Below the pieces are notes generated by a model. The model was not told the origin of the DNA. It worked only from the letters and a program-made list of their open reading frames with translations, and did no database searches. From positions 1 through 29,639 of the forward strand of contig CAKOYC010000004.1 of assembly GCA_934130265.1 (NCBI GenBank): DNA of 29,639 bases. The letters are read 5' to 3'. The position numbers were made by a program, and so were the translations under genes. The stretch comes from an uncultured Bacilli bacterium (GTDB lineage: Bacteria > Bacillota_I > Bacilli_A > RF39 > UBA660). Of this stretch, positions 1 to 6,945 are shown piece after piece. The first letter of the stretch is position 1. Each line of letters begins with the position of its first letter.

Positions 1-90
1 ATTATAGGATGTTTTCTAACTGTTATTCTAATACTTGCTAGTTATTATATAGTAGGTAAGATTTATCAGAAAAAAGGATATTGTAAGTAA
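1..90 (+). CDS. C-terminal tail of a membrane-anchored protein (partial)
   Basis: An open frame enters from the left edge and stops with TAA at 88-90, giving 29 residues. They start IIGCFLTVILILASYYIVG and end in a basic KIYQKKGYCK tail, so they form one hydrophobic helix followed by a positive cytoplasmic end. That is the layout of the last helix of a membrane protein or of the anchor of an LPXTG-type surface protein. The convergent adhesin at 668-2131 ends in a similar Leu-Ile-Gly-Cys but lacks any helix, so this may be the tail of a related surface protein. The rest of the gene lies outside the window and its function cannot be read here. Confidence 0.55.
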   Translation: MIGCFLTVILILASYYIVGKIYQKKGYCK

Positions 91-122
91 AATATAGACC
101 AGAAATAGGCCTATATTTTTTC
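89..122. terminator. Bidirectional hairpin terminator
   Basis: AAAATATAG at 89-97 pairs with CTATATTTT at 111-119, with further C-G pairs inside after one mismatch. The hairpin is flanked by A-rich sequence on the left and a T run on the right. It sits between the forward tail at 1-90 and the reverse sortase gene, whose stop codon lies in the right arm, so it can end transcription from both sides. Confidence 0.7.
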
Positions 123-668
123 ACAGTATATAACTAATTGTTTGGTTTTATCACTTTTACTACAAGTTGTTAGGATTAGTTGTTTAGTATTTTCTTTTAC
201 TATTTCAATTTTACCAGTTTTATCTTGTTCTTCACTCTTTTTTAGTATATATGTAAGTGTTTCATTGTTAATATTTAATTCGATTTCATCACCTGCTTTT
301 AATTCATCTAATCTATTGAAATAAGCTAGTTTTCCATATCCTGAATGAGCTGCTAAAATAATTAAGGAGTCATTAGTTAAATTTGAATCATTTAAGATAG
401 TGACATGTTCTTCTACATTATTTCTTTTATCGTTTAAAGGATAAATCTTTTCTTTTAGGTTGATTTTTTTGATAGATAAAATTGCTAATGAATCACTATT
501 ATTATTAGTTTCTTTGGTATTTACTTCATTTGTTTTTATAGAGGCGGTATTAGTTACTCTTTCAATGTTATCAGTTCTTATTGTAGTAGATTTTATATGG
601 TTATTTTGATAGATACAAAAGCAGAAGACTACGTAACTAACAAGTAGTAAAACTAGTTTCTTTTTCAT
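111..668 (-). CDS. Sortase-family transpeptidase with Gln at the usual Arg position
   Basis: This 185-residue protein has an N-terminal membrane segment (residues 4-20), a polar linker and a sortase domain from about residue 60. Sortases cleave a C-terminal sorting signal of secreted proteins and join them to the cell wall or to each other. The catalytic His is in AAHSGYG (His108) and the catalytic Cys in LILTTC (Cys169). The third active-site residue, an Arg that normally opens the strand after the Cys loop (RLVV-like), is Gln177 in KTKQLVIY; no Arg occurs anywhere after Arg119, although Lys174 and Lys176 are near. The start ATG overlaps the stop of the upstream adhesin by one base (TAATG), so the two are translationally coupled and the adhesin is the likely substrate. 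Sortase class is not clear; the short size resembles class D or B-like housekeeping forms. Confidence 0.82.
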   Translation of the reverse strand: MKKKLVLLLVSYVVFCFCIYQNNHIKSTTIRTDNIERVTNTASIKTNEVNTKETNNNSDSLAILSIKKINLKEKIYPLNDKRNNVEEHVTILNDSNLTNDSLIILAAHSGYGKLAYFNRLDELKAGDEIELNINNETLTYILKKSEEQDKTGKIEIVKENTKQLILTTCSKSDKTKQLVIYCEKI

Positions 669-2131
669 TAGACACTACATCCTATTAGTGCTTTAGGTAT
701 GTTTAAATAAGTATTTGGTACATCTACTATGATAATTTCTTCTTTTTTAGGTTTTTCTTCCTCATAATCATAAATCTTATATTTATAGTCTTTTATCTTG
801 TCAATAAAGATTTCAAATGGTTCTATTTTACTATAACCTTCTGTAGTAGTTTTTTGTTTAATAGTATAGTGACCATATGGTAATTCTATAGAAGCTAGCC
901 CATTTTCATCTGTAGTTATAGTACCTACTAGTTTTTTATCCTTATTGTATATTTCAAAGACGATGTCAGCTTCACTTTTCATTAAGTTTTTATTACCATA
1001 GCTTTTTTCTAATATTACTTTTCCTTTAATAACTTCATTTTCTAATGTCATGTCAATATTAGTGTGGTTTTCATTAAATACTATTTTGTAAAGAGTATCA
1101 TCTTTTTGGTAACCAATACCGGCTTTAGATTCTTGAAGATAGTAAGTTCCAAAATCTATTTTAGAATCTTCCCCCTTACCAACAATAGTTGCTTTCCCTT
1201 TCTTATTAAAAGTAATATCAGTTACTTTTTCCATCTTCTCATTGTAAAGAGTGAAAATAGTATCTTGTAAACTAGCTTCTCCTTGACCTGTAAAGTCCTT
1301 AGTATCTTTATCTACTTTAGTGAGATTTAACTGTAGTTCATGAAAACAGAAATTTACAGCTATCTCTAATGGTTTACTTGCTCCAAGAGATACTAGTTGT
1401 TGGGACGCTCCATTATTATAAAATAAAGCCATCTGTCTATTTAAACCATAATTACTGTAAAATTTTTGCGTATAGCAACTTGCATTATTTTTCTTAATAG
1501 TAAATGTGTTGTTAATTAACTGGCTATCACTATCAAGAGTAGTAGTATAGTTTGGTAGGATACCTGTGGTATCTGTTATTGATATTTGTTTACCAGCAAG
1601 AGCATGATAAGTATTATTAGTAAAACTTGGTTTTCTTTTACTATCACTAATTAATCTTTCTATCTCTGCCTTTTCCTCGTTATAAATATCAACCTTATTG
1701 CCATTTAGACTATCAGTAAAATAGAAACTATTATTTTTATCTACTGTTTCCCAAATCATCATTTGTGTAATAGCGTACCATTTATCATCAGTATGATCTT
1801 TATAAAGGTAACCAAAAGCTGCTAAATCTGTTACTCTTTGCCAAGTATCTTTATCATAAACATTTTGTTCTAATATTCCTTCATATGTCGAATTATTAGC
1901 TTGAAAAACTTTGAATGGTTCTAGACAATAAGCAGCAGTACCATCACCAATTCTTCGATAAAACCTGGCTTTTTGATAATGTTTAGTATTAGTACTCCTA
2001 TCGTATCTAACCATGTATATACCATTTATATAGTTGCCTTCATAGAAACTATTTGTTTTAGCATATACTTTGGTAGTGTTACATAAGAAGAATATACTGG
2101 TAATTGTTAAGAATAATAATATTTTTCTCAT
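668..2131 (-). CDS. Secreted thioester-domain adhesin with two CnaB/SpaA-like domains
   Basis: This 487-residue surface protein begins with a signal peptide (cleavage likely after VYA, residue 24). Residues 30-265 look like a thioester domain: Cys69 in AAYCLEPF and Gln123 in ITQMMIWE match the Cys and the TQ-x-x-IW motif that form an internal thioester able to bond covalently to host amines. Two CnaB/SpaA-type beta domains follow, at about 266-366 (Lys272 in LTKVDKD, Glu334 in YLQES) and 369-455. The second has Gln426 where the isopeptide-catalysing Glu is usual. The C-terminus carries VPNTY (471-475), a sorting-signal-like motif, but then only 12 more residues, with no membrane helix or basic tail. 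It is the first gene of a pair with the sortase. The start follows a strong AGGAGGG ribosome site. Confidence 0.85.
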   Translation of the reverse strand: MRKILLFLTITSIFFLCNTTKVYAKTNSFYEGNYINGIYMVRYDRSTNTKHYQKARFYRRIGDGTAAYCLEPFKVFQANNSTYEGILEQNVYDKDTWQRVTDLAAFGYLYKDHTDDKWYAITQMMIWETVDKNNSFYFTDSLNGNKVDIYNEEKAEIERLISDSKRKPSFTNNTYHALAGKQISITDTTGILPNYTTTLDSDSQLINNTFTIKKNNASCYTQKFYSNYGLNRQMALFYNNGASQQLVSLGASKPLEIAVNFCFHELQLNLTKVDKDTKDFTGQGEASLQDTIFTLYNEKMEKVTDITFNKKGKATIVGKGEDSKIDFGTYYLQESKAGIGYQKDDTLYKIVFNENHTNIDMTLENEVIKGKVILEKSYGNKNLMKSEADIVFEIYNKDKKLVGTITTDENGLASIELPYGHYTIKQKTTTEGYSKIEPFEIFIDKIKDYKYKIYDYEEEKPKKEEIIIVDVPNTYLNIPKALIGCSV

Positions 2132-2160
2132 AAATTCCCTCCTTTTTCTTAACGGGATTT

Positions 2161-2189
2161 ACAATAACATAAGTCAATTTAGAATGCAA
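2161..2189 (-). promoter_or_regulatory. Promoter of the adhesin-sortase pair
   Basis: On the reverse strand TTGCAT (2189-2184) and TATTGT (2166-2161) are 17 bases apart, placing the start of transcription about 22 bases before the adhesin start codon. Confidence 0.45.
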
Positions 2190-2318
2190 AAGGGGAAAAT
2201 TGTAAATTCAGACTTTTTTTAGGTTGAAAATGGCACTGGCTCCCTAGGAATTTATAAAATTCAGCTCTTTTTATACCCTTAATTTACAAAATTGGCATCT
2301 TACAAAAAAAATTTAAAA

Positions 2319-2332
2319 ATTTGTGGTATACT
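2319..2332 (+). promoter_or_regulatory. Extended -10 promoter of fhs
   Basis: TGGTATACT (2324-2332) is an extended -10 element (TG-n-TATACT) 25 bases before the fhs start codon. No good -35 is present at the usual distance; TTACAA at 2300 is 21 bases away. Confidence 0.45.
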
Positions 2333-2357
2333 ACTAGTTAAAAGGAAAGTGATATAC

Positions 2358-3953
2358 ATGACAGATATAGAAATATGTAATAATACTAAGTATTTACCTA
2401 TAAAAGAGATAGCTAATAAACTTAATCTTACTGATGACAATCTTATTTTATATGGTAATGATAAAGCTAAAGTAAAAAAAGAGATAGGAAGTAAAAAAGG
2501 TAAACTTATCTTAGTAACAGCTATGAGTCCCACTCCTTATGGAGAAGGTAAAACAACAGTAAGCATTGGCCTTGCTGATGCTTTTTCTAGTCTTGGTGAT
2601 AAAGTATCACTAGCTTTAAGACAACCATCTCTAGGACCTGTCTTTGGTTTAAAAGGAGGGGCGACTGGTGGTGGATATAGTCAGGTAGTACCAATGACAG
2701 ACATAAACTTACACTTTACGGGTGACTTCCATGCCATTACCTCTTGTAATAATCTAGTAAGTGCTGCTATTTATAATCATATAGAGCAAGGCAATAATCT
2801 TGGTTTTTCTAAAATATTATTTAAAAGAGCAGTAGACATGAATGATAGGAGTCTAAGAGATATAACTTTAACTTGTAATAAAAAAGAATATAGTGATAGT
2901 TATGCTATTACATCAGCCTCAGAAATAATGACACTATTTTGTCTAGCATCTTCCCTAGATGACTTAAAAAAAAGACTAAGTAACTTATTACTAGGTCTAG
3001 ATAAAGATGGTAATCCAATAACTGCTCATGATTTAAAACTAGAAGGAGCCCTAACAGCTTTATTAAAAGATGCTTTTTTACCCAATCTTGTTCAGACTTT
3101 AGAAGGAACACCTGCTTTTATTCACGGTGGTCCATTTGCTAATATTGCTCATGGTTGTAGTAGTGTTACATCCATTAAACTTGCTTTATCACTGTCAGAT
3201 TATGTAATAACAGAAGCTGGTTTTGGAGCCGACTTAGGGGCAGAAAAATTTATGAATCTATTTTGTAATATTTCAAAAGAAAGACCTTCTGCAGTTGTTT
3301 TGGTAGTTACTATTAGATCAATTCTTCATCATGGGAATAATGACTTTAAGAAAGGACTTTCTAATATAGATGCCCATCTAGAACATCTTTCTAACTATAA
3401 TATTCCCATAGTAGTATGCTGTAATCATTTCAATGATGATAAAGATGAATATATTGACGAATTAAGGGATTATATTGAATCTAAAGGATATTCTTTTGCT
3501 GTAACTGATAGTTATACTGAAGGAGGAGTAGGTGCTATAGACTTAGCAAATAAAGTAAAAAGTTTAGTAAATAAAGAAACATTATTTACTCCACTTTTAA
3601 CAGATGATATGACTATTACTAAAAAGTTAGAAATTCTAGGAGAGAAAGTATATCATGCTAAGAAGATAGATTATACTACTAAAGCTTTAGAAAAACTTAA
3701 ATTAATTAACAAACTAAATTTAGAATATCTTCCTATATGTGTAGCTAAGACACAGTATTCAATCACCGATGATGCTAAAAAGTTAGGATTTCCTAAAGAT
3801 AATGATTTAACAGTTCAAGATATAGTAATCAATCAAGGTGCTGGTTTCATCACTATCTTACTTGGAAAAATTGTTACTATGCCAGGATTACCCAAAAATC
3901 CAAATTATGAAAAAATAGATGTTGTTGATAATCAAATAATTGGTATTTTTTAG
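2358..3953 (+). CDS. fhs: Formate-tetrahydrofolate ligase
   Basis: This 531-residue enzyme joins formate to tetrahydrofolate using ATP, giving 10-formyl-THF for purine and formyl-Met-tRNA synthesis and linking formate to one-carbon metabolism in the cytoplasm. The family's nucleotide-binding loop is clear in the N-terminal third (PTPYGEGKTT), followed by the conserved RQPSLGPVFGLKGGATGGGY, by NIAHGCSSV, and by GFGADLGAEKF. Length is close to the usual 550-560. The ATG at 2358 is chosen over an in-frame upstream start at 2292 because it follows AAGGAAAGTGA at good spacing and because homologues begin with the same T-D-I-E-I segment. A DUF421 gene follows after about 30 bases and may be co-transcribed. 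No riboswitch was seen in front of it. Confidence 0.96.
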   Translation: MTDIEICNNTKYLPIKEIANKLNLTDDNLILYGNDKAKVKKEIGSKKGKLILVTAMSPTPYGEGKTTVSIGLADAFSSLGDKVSLALRQPSLGPVFGLKGGATGGGYSQVVPMTDINLHFTGDFHAITSCNNLVSAAIYNHIEQGNNLGFSKILFKRAVDMNDRSLRDITLTCNKKEYSDSYAITSASEIMTLFCLASSLDDLKKRLSNLLLGLDKDGNPITAHDLKLEGALTALLKDAFLPNLVQTLEGTPAFIHGGPFANIAHGCSSVTSIKLALSLSDYVITEAGFGADLGAEKFMNLFCNISKERPSAVVLVVTIRSILHHGNNDFKKGLSNIDAHLEHLSNYNIPIVVCCNHFNDDKDEYIDELRDYIESKGYSFAVTDSYTEGGVGAIDLANKVKSLVNKETLFTPLLTDDMTITKKLEILGEKVYHAKKIDYTTKALEKLKLINKLNLEYLPICVAKTQYSITDDAKKLGFPKDNDLTVQDIVINQGAGFITILLGKIVTMPGLPKNPNYEKIDVVDNQIIGIF

Positions 3954-3986
3954 CTATTTTTAACCATACTAATACTGGTGATTATT

Positions 3987-4691
3987 ATGGGATATTTATT
4001 AATTCTAGGTAAAGGAATTACATCAATTGTTGTATTATTTATTCTTTCTAAAGTAATGGGAAGAAAACAAGTTAGTCAGTTAAATGTCTTTGACTATATT
4101 ATTGGAATAAGTATAGGTTCTATTGCAGCAGAGATGACTTTAAATAATGATATAAACTTTTATGAAGGAGTATTTGCTATTTCTATCTATGCTATTTTCT
4201 CTTATTTAATAACTTTATTAACTAATAAAAGTATTATTTCTAGAAGATTATTAATAGGCTCTCCAACAGTTATAATAGAAAATGGTAAACTTAACTATAA
4301 ATCTTTGAAAAAAAGTAAGCTTGATTTAAATGATTTCTTACAAGAAGCTAGAATTCAAGGCTATTTTAATTTAAGTGAAATAGAATATGCTATTATGGAA
4401 GCTAATGGTCAAGTCAGTTTTCTACCTAAAAGTAATGTTCAACCAGTTAAACGTAAAGATTTAAAATTAAAAACATCTTATGAAGGATTATGTTGTAATG
4501 CTGTTATAGATGGAAAAATAATGATTAATAACTTAAAGGAAATAGGTAAAGATGAAGAATGGTTATTAACAAGATTAAAAAATAATCATTATAAAGATAT
4601 AGATTCACTAGCTCTAGTCATTTTAGATAGTAAGGAAAATATGACAGTTTTTGAAAAGAATATGGAAAGAGAAGTTAAGGTATTAGAGTAA
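3987..4691 (+). CDS. DUF421 (YetF-like) membrane protein
   Basis: This 234-residue protein has about three hydrophobic helices in residues 1-75 and a soluble C-terminal part. The segment with KVMGRKQVSQLNVFDYIIGISIGSIAAEMT, read in pieces, matches the DUF421/YetF family, as do SPTVIIENGKL and the LDLNDFLQEARIQG stretch, which belong to its cytoplasmic alpha/beta domain. The biochemical role of the family is not firmly known; some members are linked to spore-membrane or stress phenotypes. An in-frame GTG at 3978 exists, but the ATG at 3987 fits GGTGAT as its ribosome site, a pattern common in this genome. It lies 33 bases after fhs with no terminator between. The last third (from about residue 165) is less like the family and adds an extra acidic region. 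Confidence 0.85.
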   Translation: MGYLLILGKGITSIVVLFILSKVMGRKQVSQLNVFDYIIGISIGSIAAEMTLNNDINFYEGVFAISIYAIFSYLITLLTNKSIISRRLLIGSPTVIIENGKLNYKSLKKSKLDLNDFLQEARIQGYFNLSEIEYAIMEANGQVSFLPKSNVQPVKRKDLKLKTSYEGLCCNAVIDGKIMINNLKEIGKDEEWLLTRLKNNHYKDIDSLALVILDSKENMTVFEKNMEREVKVLE

Positions 4692-4702
4692 CTTCTTTTT
4701 GC

Positions 4703-4731
4703 TTGACAAATATTATTTAAAAACGTATGAT
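4703..4731 (+). promoter_or_regulatory. Promoter of corA
   Basis: TTGACA (4703-4708) and TATGAT (4726-4731) are separated by exactly 17 bases, 24 bases before the corA start codon. A near-consensus housekeeping promoter, so corA is probably transcribed independently of the upstream genes. Confidence 0.8.
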
Positions 4732-4754
4732 GTAGTAGAAAAAGAGGTGGAAAT

Positions 4755-5699
4755 ATGTTAAAAATTTATAATACAGATTTAAATACTAATGAGTTTAGAA
4801 GATTAAATGATTTTGAGATTGGTTGTTGGGTGCATTTGGAAAATCCTAATGAAGAAGAGATAGAAAAAGTATCATCTTCTCTTGGTATTAAAAAAGATTT
4901 TTTAGTAAGTATCTTAGATGATGATGAAAAGCCTAGAATTGATGAAGAAGAAGGAACTAAGATGCTTCTTTTAGATGTACCAGTTAAAGATAGTAGTAAT
5001 GGTTTACATGAGATTAAAACGCTTCCTCTAGCTATCTTAATAGTAAGAAATGATTATATTGTAACAGTTTCACTACAAAAGTATGCTTTTTTAGAAGAAT
5101 TTTCTAGTGGTAAGGTTAAAGAATTTTATACTTATAAAAAGAGTAGATTTGTTATTCAAATAATTTACCGTTTAGCAGTTTTATATTTAAAGATATTAAG
5201 AGATATTGATAAAAAAATAGAAGAAGCAGAAAGTAAGATTTTGACAGCTACTAAAAATGAAGAACTAGTAAACTTACTAGCTTTAGAAAATAGTTTAACT
5301 TACATAATTACTGCTTTACAAAGTAATGGTGTAGTGCTTGATAAGATAAAAAAAGGCAATGTAATTGAAATGTATTTAGAAGATGAAGATTTACTAGATG
5401 ATGCTATTATTGAAAATAGTCAAGCTAGTAATATGGCAGATTTATATAGAGGAATACTAAGTAGTACTACTGATACAGTTGCTACTGTTATTTCTAATAA
5501 TCTAAATGGTATCATGAAATTCTTAGCTGGTATTACGATTGTAGTATCTATTCCTACTATGGTAGCTTCTTTTATGGGGATGAATGTAAGTTTTGGAGAA
5601 TTTTCTCATAATCCTTATTCTTTCTATTTACTATTAGGTTTATCTTTCTTACTATCTATTATAGTTGCTATTATTCTTAAAAAGAAAAATATGCTTTAG
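4755..5699 (+). CDS. corA: CorA-family magnesium/divalent cation channel
   Basis: This 314-residue protein has the CorA plan: a large soluble N-terminal domain, a long helix (about residues 145-255) and two C-terminal membrane helices (about 253-273 and 289-309). The signature Gly-Met-Asn of the pore loop is at 275-277 in SFMGMNVSFGE, at the end of the first helix, and the chain ends in a short basic tail. CorA forms homopentamers that admit Mg2+ (some members Co2+ or Ni2+) and close when intracellular Mg2+ is high. It starts at an ATG after GAGGTGG and has its own promoter. The cytoplasmic domain is rich in Asp and Glu (ILDDDEKPRIDEEEG), as expected for Mg2+ sensing. Substrate choice within the family cannot be told from sequence. 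Confidence 0.93.
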   Translation: MLKIYNTDLNTNEFRRLNDFEIGCWVHLENPNEEEIEKVSSSLGIKKDFLVSILDDDEKPRIDEEEGTKMLLLDVPVKDSSNGLHEIKTLPLAILIVRNDYIVTVSLQKYAFLEEFSSGKVKEFYTYKKSRFVIQIIYRLAVLYLKILRDIDKKIEEAESKILTATKNEELVNLLALENSLTYIITALQSNGVVLDKIKKGNVIEMYLEDEDLLDDAIIENSQASNMADLYRGILSSTTDTVATVISNNLNGIMKFLAGITIVVSIPTMVASFMGMNVSFGEFSHNPYSFYLLLGLSFLLSIIVAIILKKKNML

Positions 5700-5705
5700 A
5701 TCTTA

Positions 5706-5734
5706 TTTACAAATTATTAATTTTATAGTATAAT
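5706..5734 (+). promoter_or_regulatory. Promoter of the PBECR4-like gene
   Basis: TTTACA (5706-5711) and TATAAT (5729-5734) with a 17-base spacer, 26 bases before the ATG at 5761. Confidence 0.7.
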
Positions 5735-5760
5735 ATGCAATGCTTGTAAGGGGGGAGATT

Positions 5761-6915
5761 ATGAGTGTTAATATTGTTAAATATAATGAAATCATTGATA
5801 AAATAAATGAATGTGTAACTTGGTTTGAAAGATTAGATATAAAGAACAATAGAGTTGATTTATATCTTGGTAGTGGAAATATATTAAATATTAGATTTCC
5901 AGAATCTAGTATTGCCCATTTATTGGGAATTAATCTTTCTTATTTAAATATGACTAATAAGTTTAGGAAAGATGCAGTTAGTTATGACAAATTAAAATAT
6001 GTATTAAAAGAACCATATGTATTTCAAAAATTACTTGTAAGTAAAACAATTAGTATGGAAAATATGTTTTCTGATTCCATTGATCAAAAACTCTCAGCTT
6101 TTAAAGATAATCTTTCTGTTAGAATTGATGATATATATTGTGTTATAAAGTATGATAATGAAAAAACATATCAGTCTATAAGTGTACCTGATGTTTGTGA
6201 TTATTATGTTATTAGAAAGAAAGATTCTAATTATTTAGTTTTGGGGTTGGTAAAGAATGACAGAGGATATACTCCAGCTACATCTAGGTTATATGATGAT
6301 GAAGAAAAATTTAATGAATTTATGAATAGGGTTGCTAGAAAACAGGAAGTTACATATCCACATTTACTTAATATTAATAATCCATATCGTGATTATAAAG
6401 TTAATGATTTTTTTCCCCTTTCAGAAAAAGAACATGTACTTAATAGTATAATAAATATATCTCAGGAATATTCTGCTACTCCAGCTGTAGCAAGAGATTA
6501 TGCTTTTACTATTAATAAATTTAAAACAGTTAGAGAAGATAAAACAGTTAATTTAAATATTTTAAGATTATTATCAGATTGTATTAAGAGTGGAACTCCG
6601 CTTGATAATAATACTATAAATAAAATATGTGGAACCACTGATATTCCTGGTATTATCTTAACTTTAATATCTACTTGTAATGATAATTTATGTGATAGTA
6701 ATTCTGAAAAACATCCAGAATTAGAAACGAATAATCAAGTACTTAATGCTAGGGTTGATAAATTGAAATCAGAGTTAACTGAGGAAAAACAAAGGAATCA
6801 TATTATGGAAAAACAGCTTAATCAATTACTTGAAGAAAATGCAGCATATAAAAGTCAATTAGATGTTTATGATCAGGCTTATCAAAAAGTTATGACACTT
6901 AGAAAGCCTAAATAG
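5761..6915 (+). CDS. PBECR4-like domain protein with C-terminal coiled coil
   Basis: This 384-residue cytoplasmic protein lacks a signal peptide or membrane helix. An N-terminal part (about 10-200) resembles PBECR4 (phage Barnase-EndoU-ColicinE5/D-RelE-like nuclease 4) proteins in two places: FPESSIAHLLGI, like the family's F-x-HLLGL core, and the LGLVKNDRGYTPATS stretch, like its G-Y-x-P-x-S segment. Residues about 325-375 form a coiled coil (LNARVDKLKSELTEEKQRN and on). The PBECR families are mostly phage or mobile-element RNases/toxins by prediction, so this may be an accessory gene. It has its own promoter and a strong GGGGGG-type ribosome site, and a terminator directly after it, so it is a single-gene unit. 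In-frame starts upstream (5740) lie inside the ribosome site and are rejected. Family assignment is from memory of motifs, so moderate. Confidence 0.45.
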   Translation: MSVNIVKYNEIIDKINECVTWFERLDIKNNRVDLYLGSGNILNIRFPESSIAHLLGINLSYLNMTNKFRKDAVSYDKLKYVLKEPYVFQKLLVSKTISMENMFSDSIDQKLSAFKDNLSVRIDDIYCVIKYDNEKTYQSISVPDVCDYYVIRKKDSNYLVLGLVKNDRGYTPATSRLYDDEEKFNEFMNRVARKQEVTYPHLLNINNPYRDYKVNDFFPLSEKEHVLNSIINISQEYSATPAVARDYAFTINKFKTVREDKTVNLNILRLLSDCIKSGTPLDNNTINKICGTTDIPGIILTLISTCNDNLCDSNSEKHPELETNNQVLNARVDKLKSELTEEKQRNHIMEKQLNQLLEENAAYKSQLDVYDQAYQKVMTLRKPK

Positions 6916-6916
6916 A

Positions 6917-6945
6917 AAAAATCTCTGTTTTGTACAGGGATTTTT
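6917..6945. terminator. Bidirectional terminator between convergent genes
   Basis: AAAAATCTCTGT (6917-6928) pairs with ACAGGGATTTTT (6934-6945), with one G-T pair and a five-base loop, A run before and T run after. It separates the forward PBECR4-like gene and the reverse femA-type gene. Confidence 0.85.
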
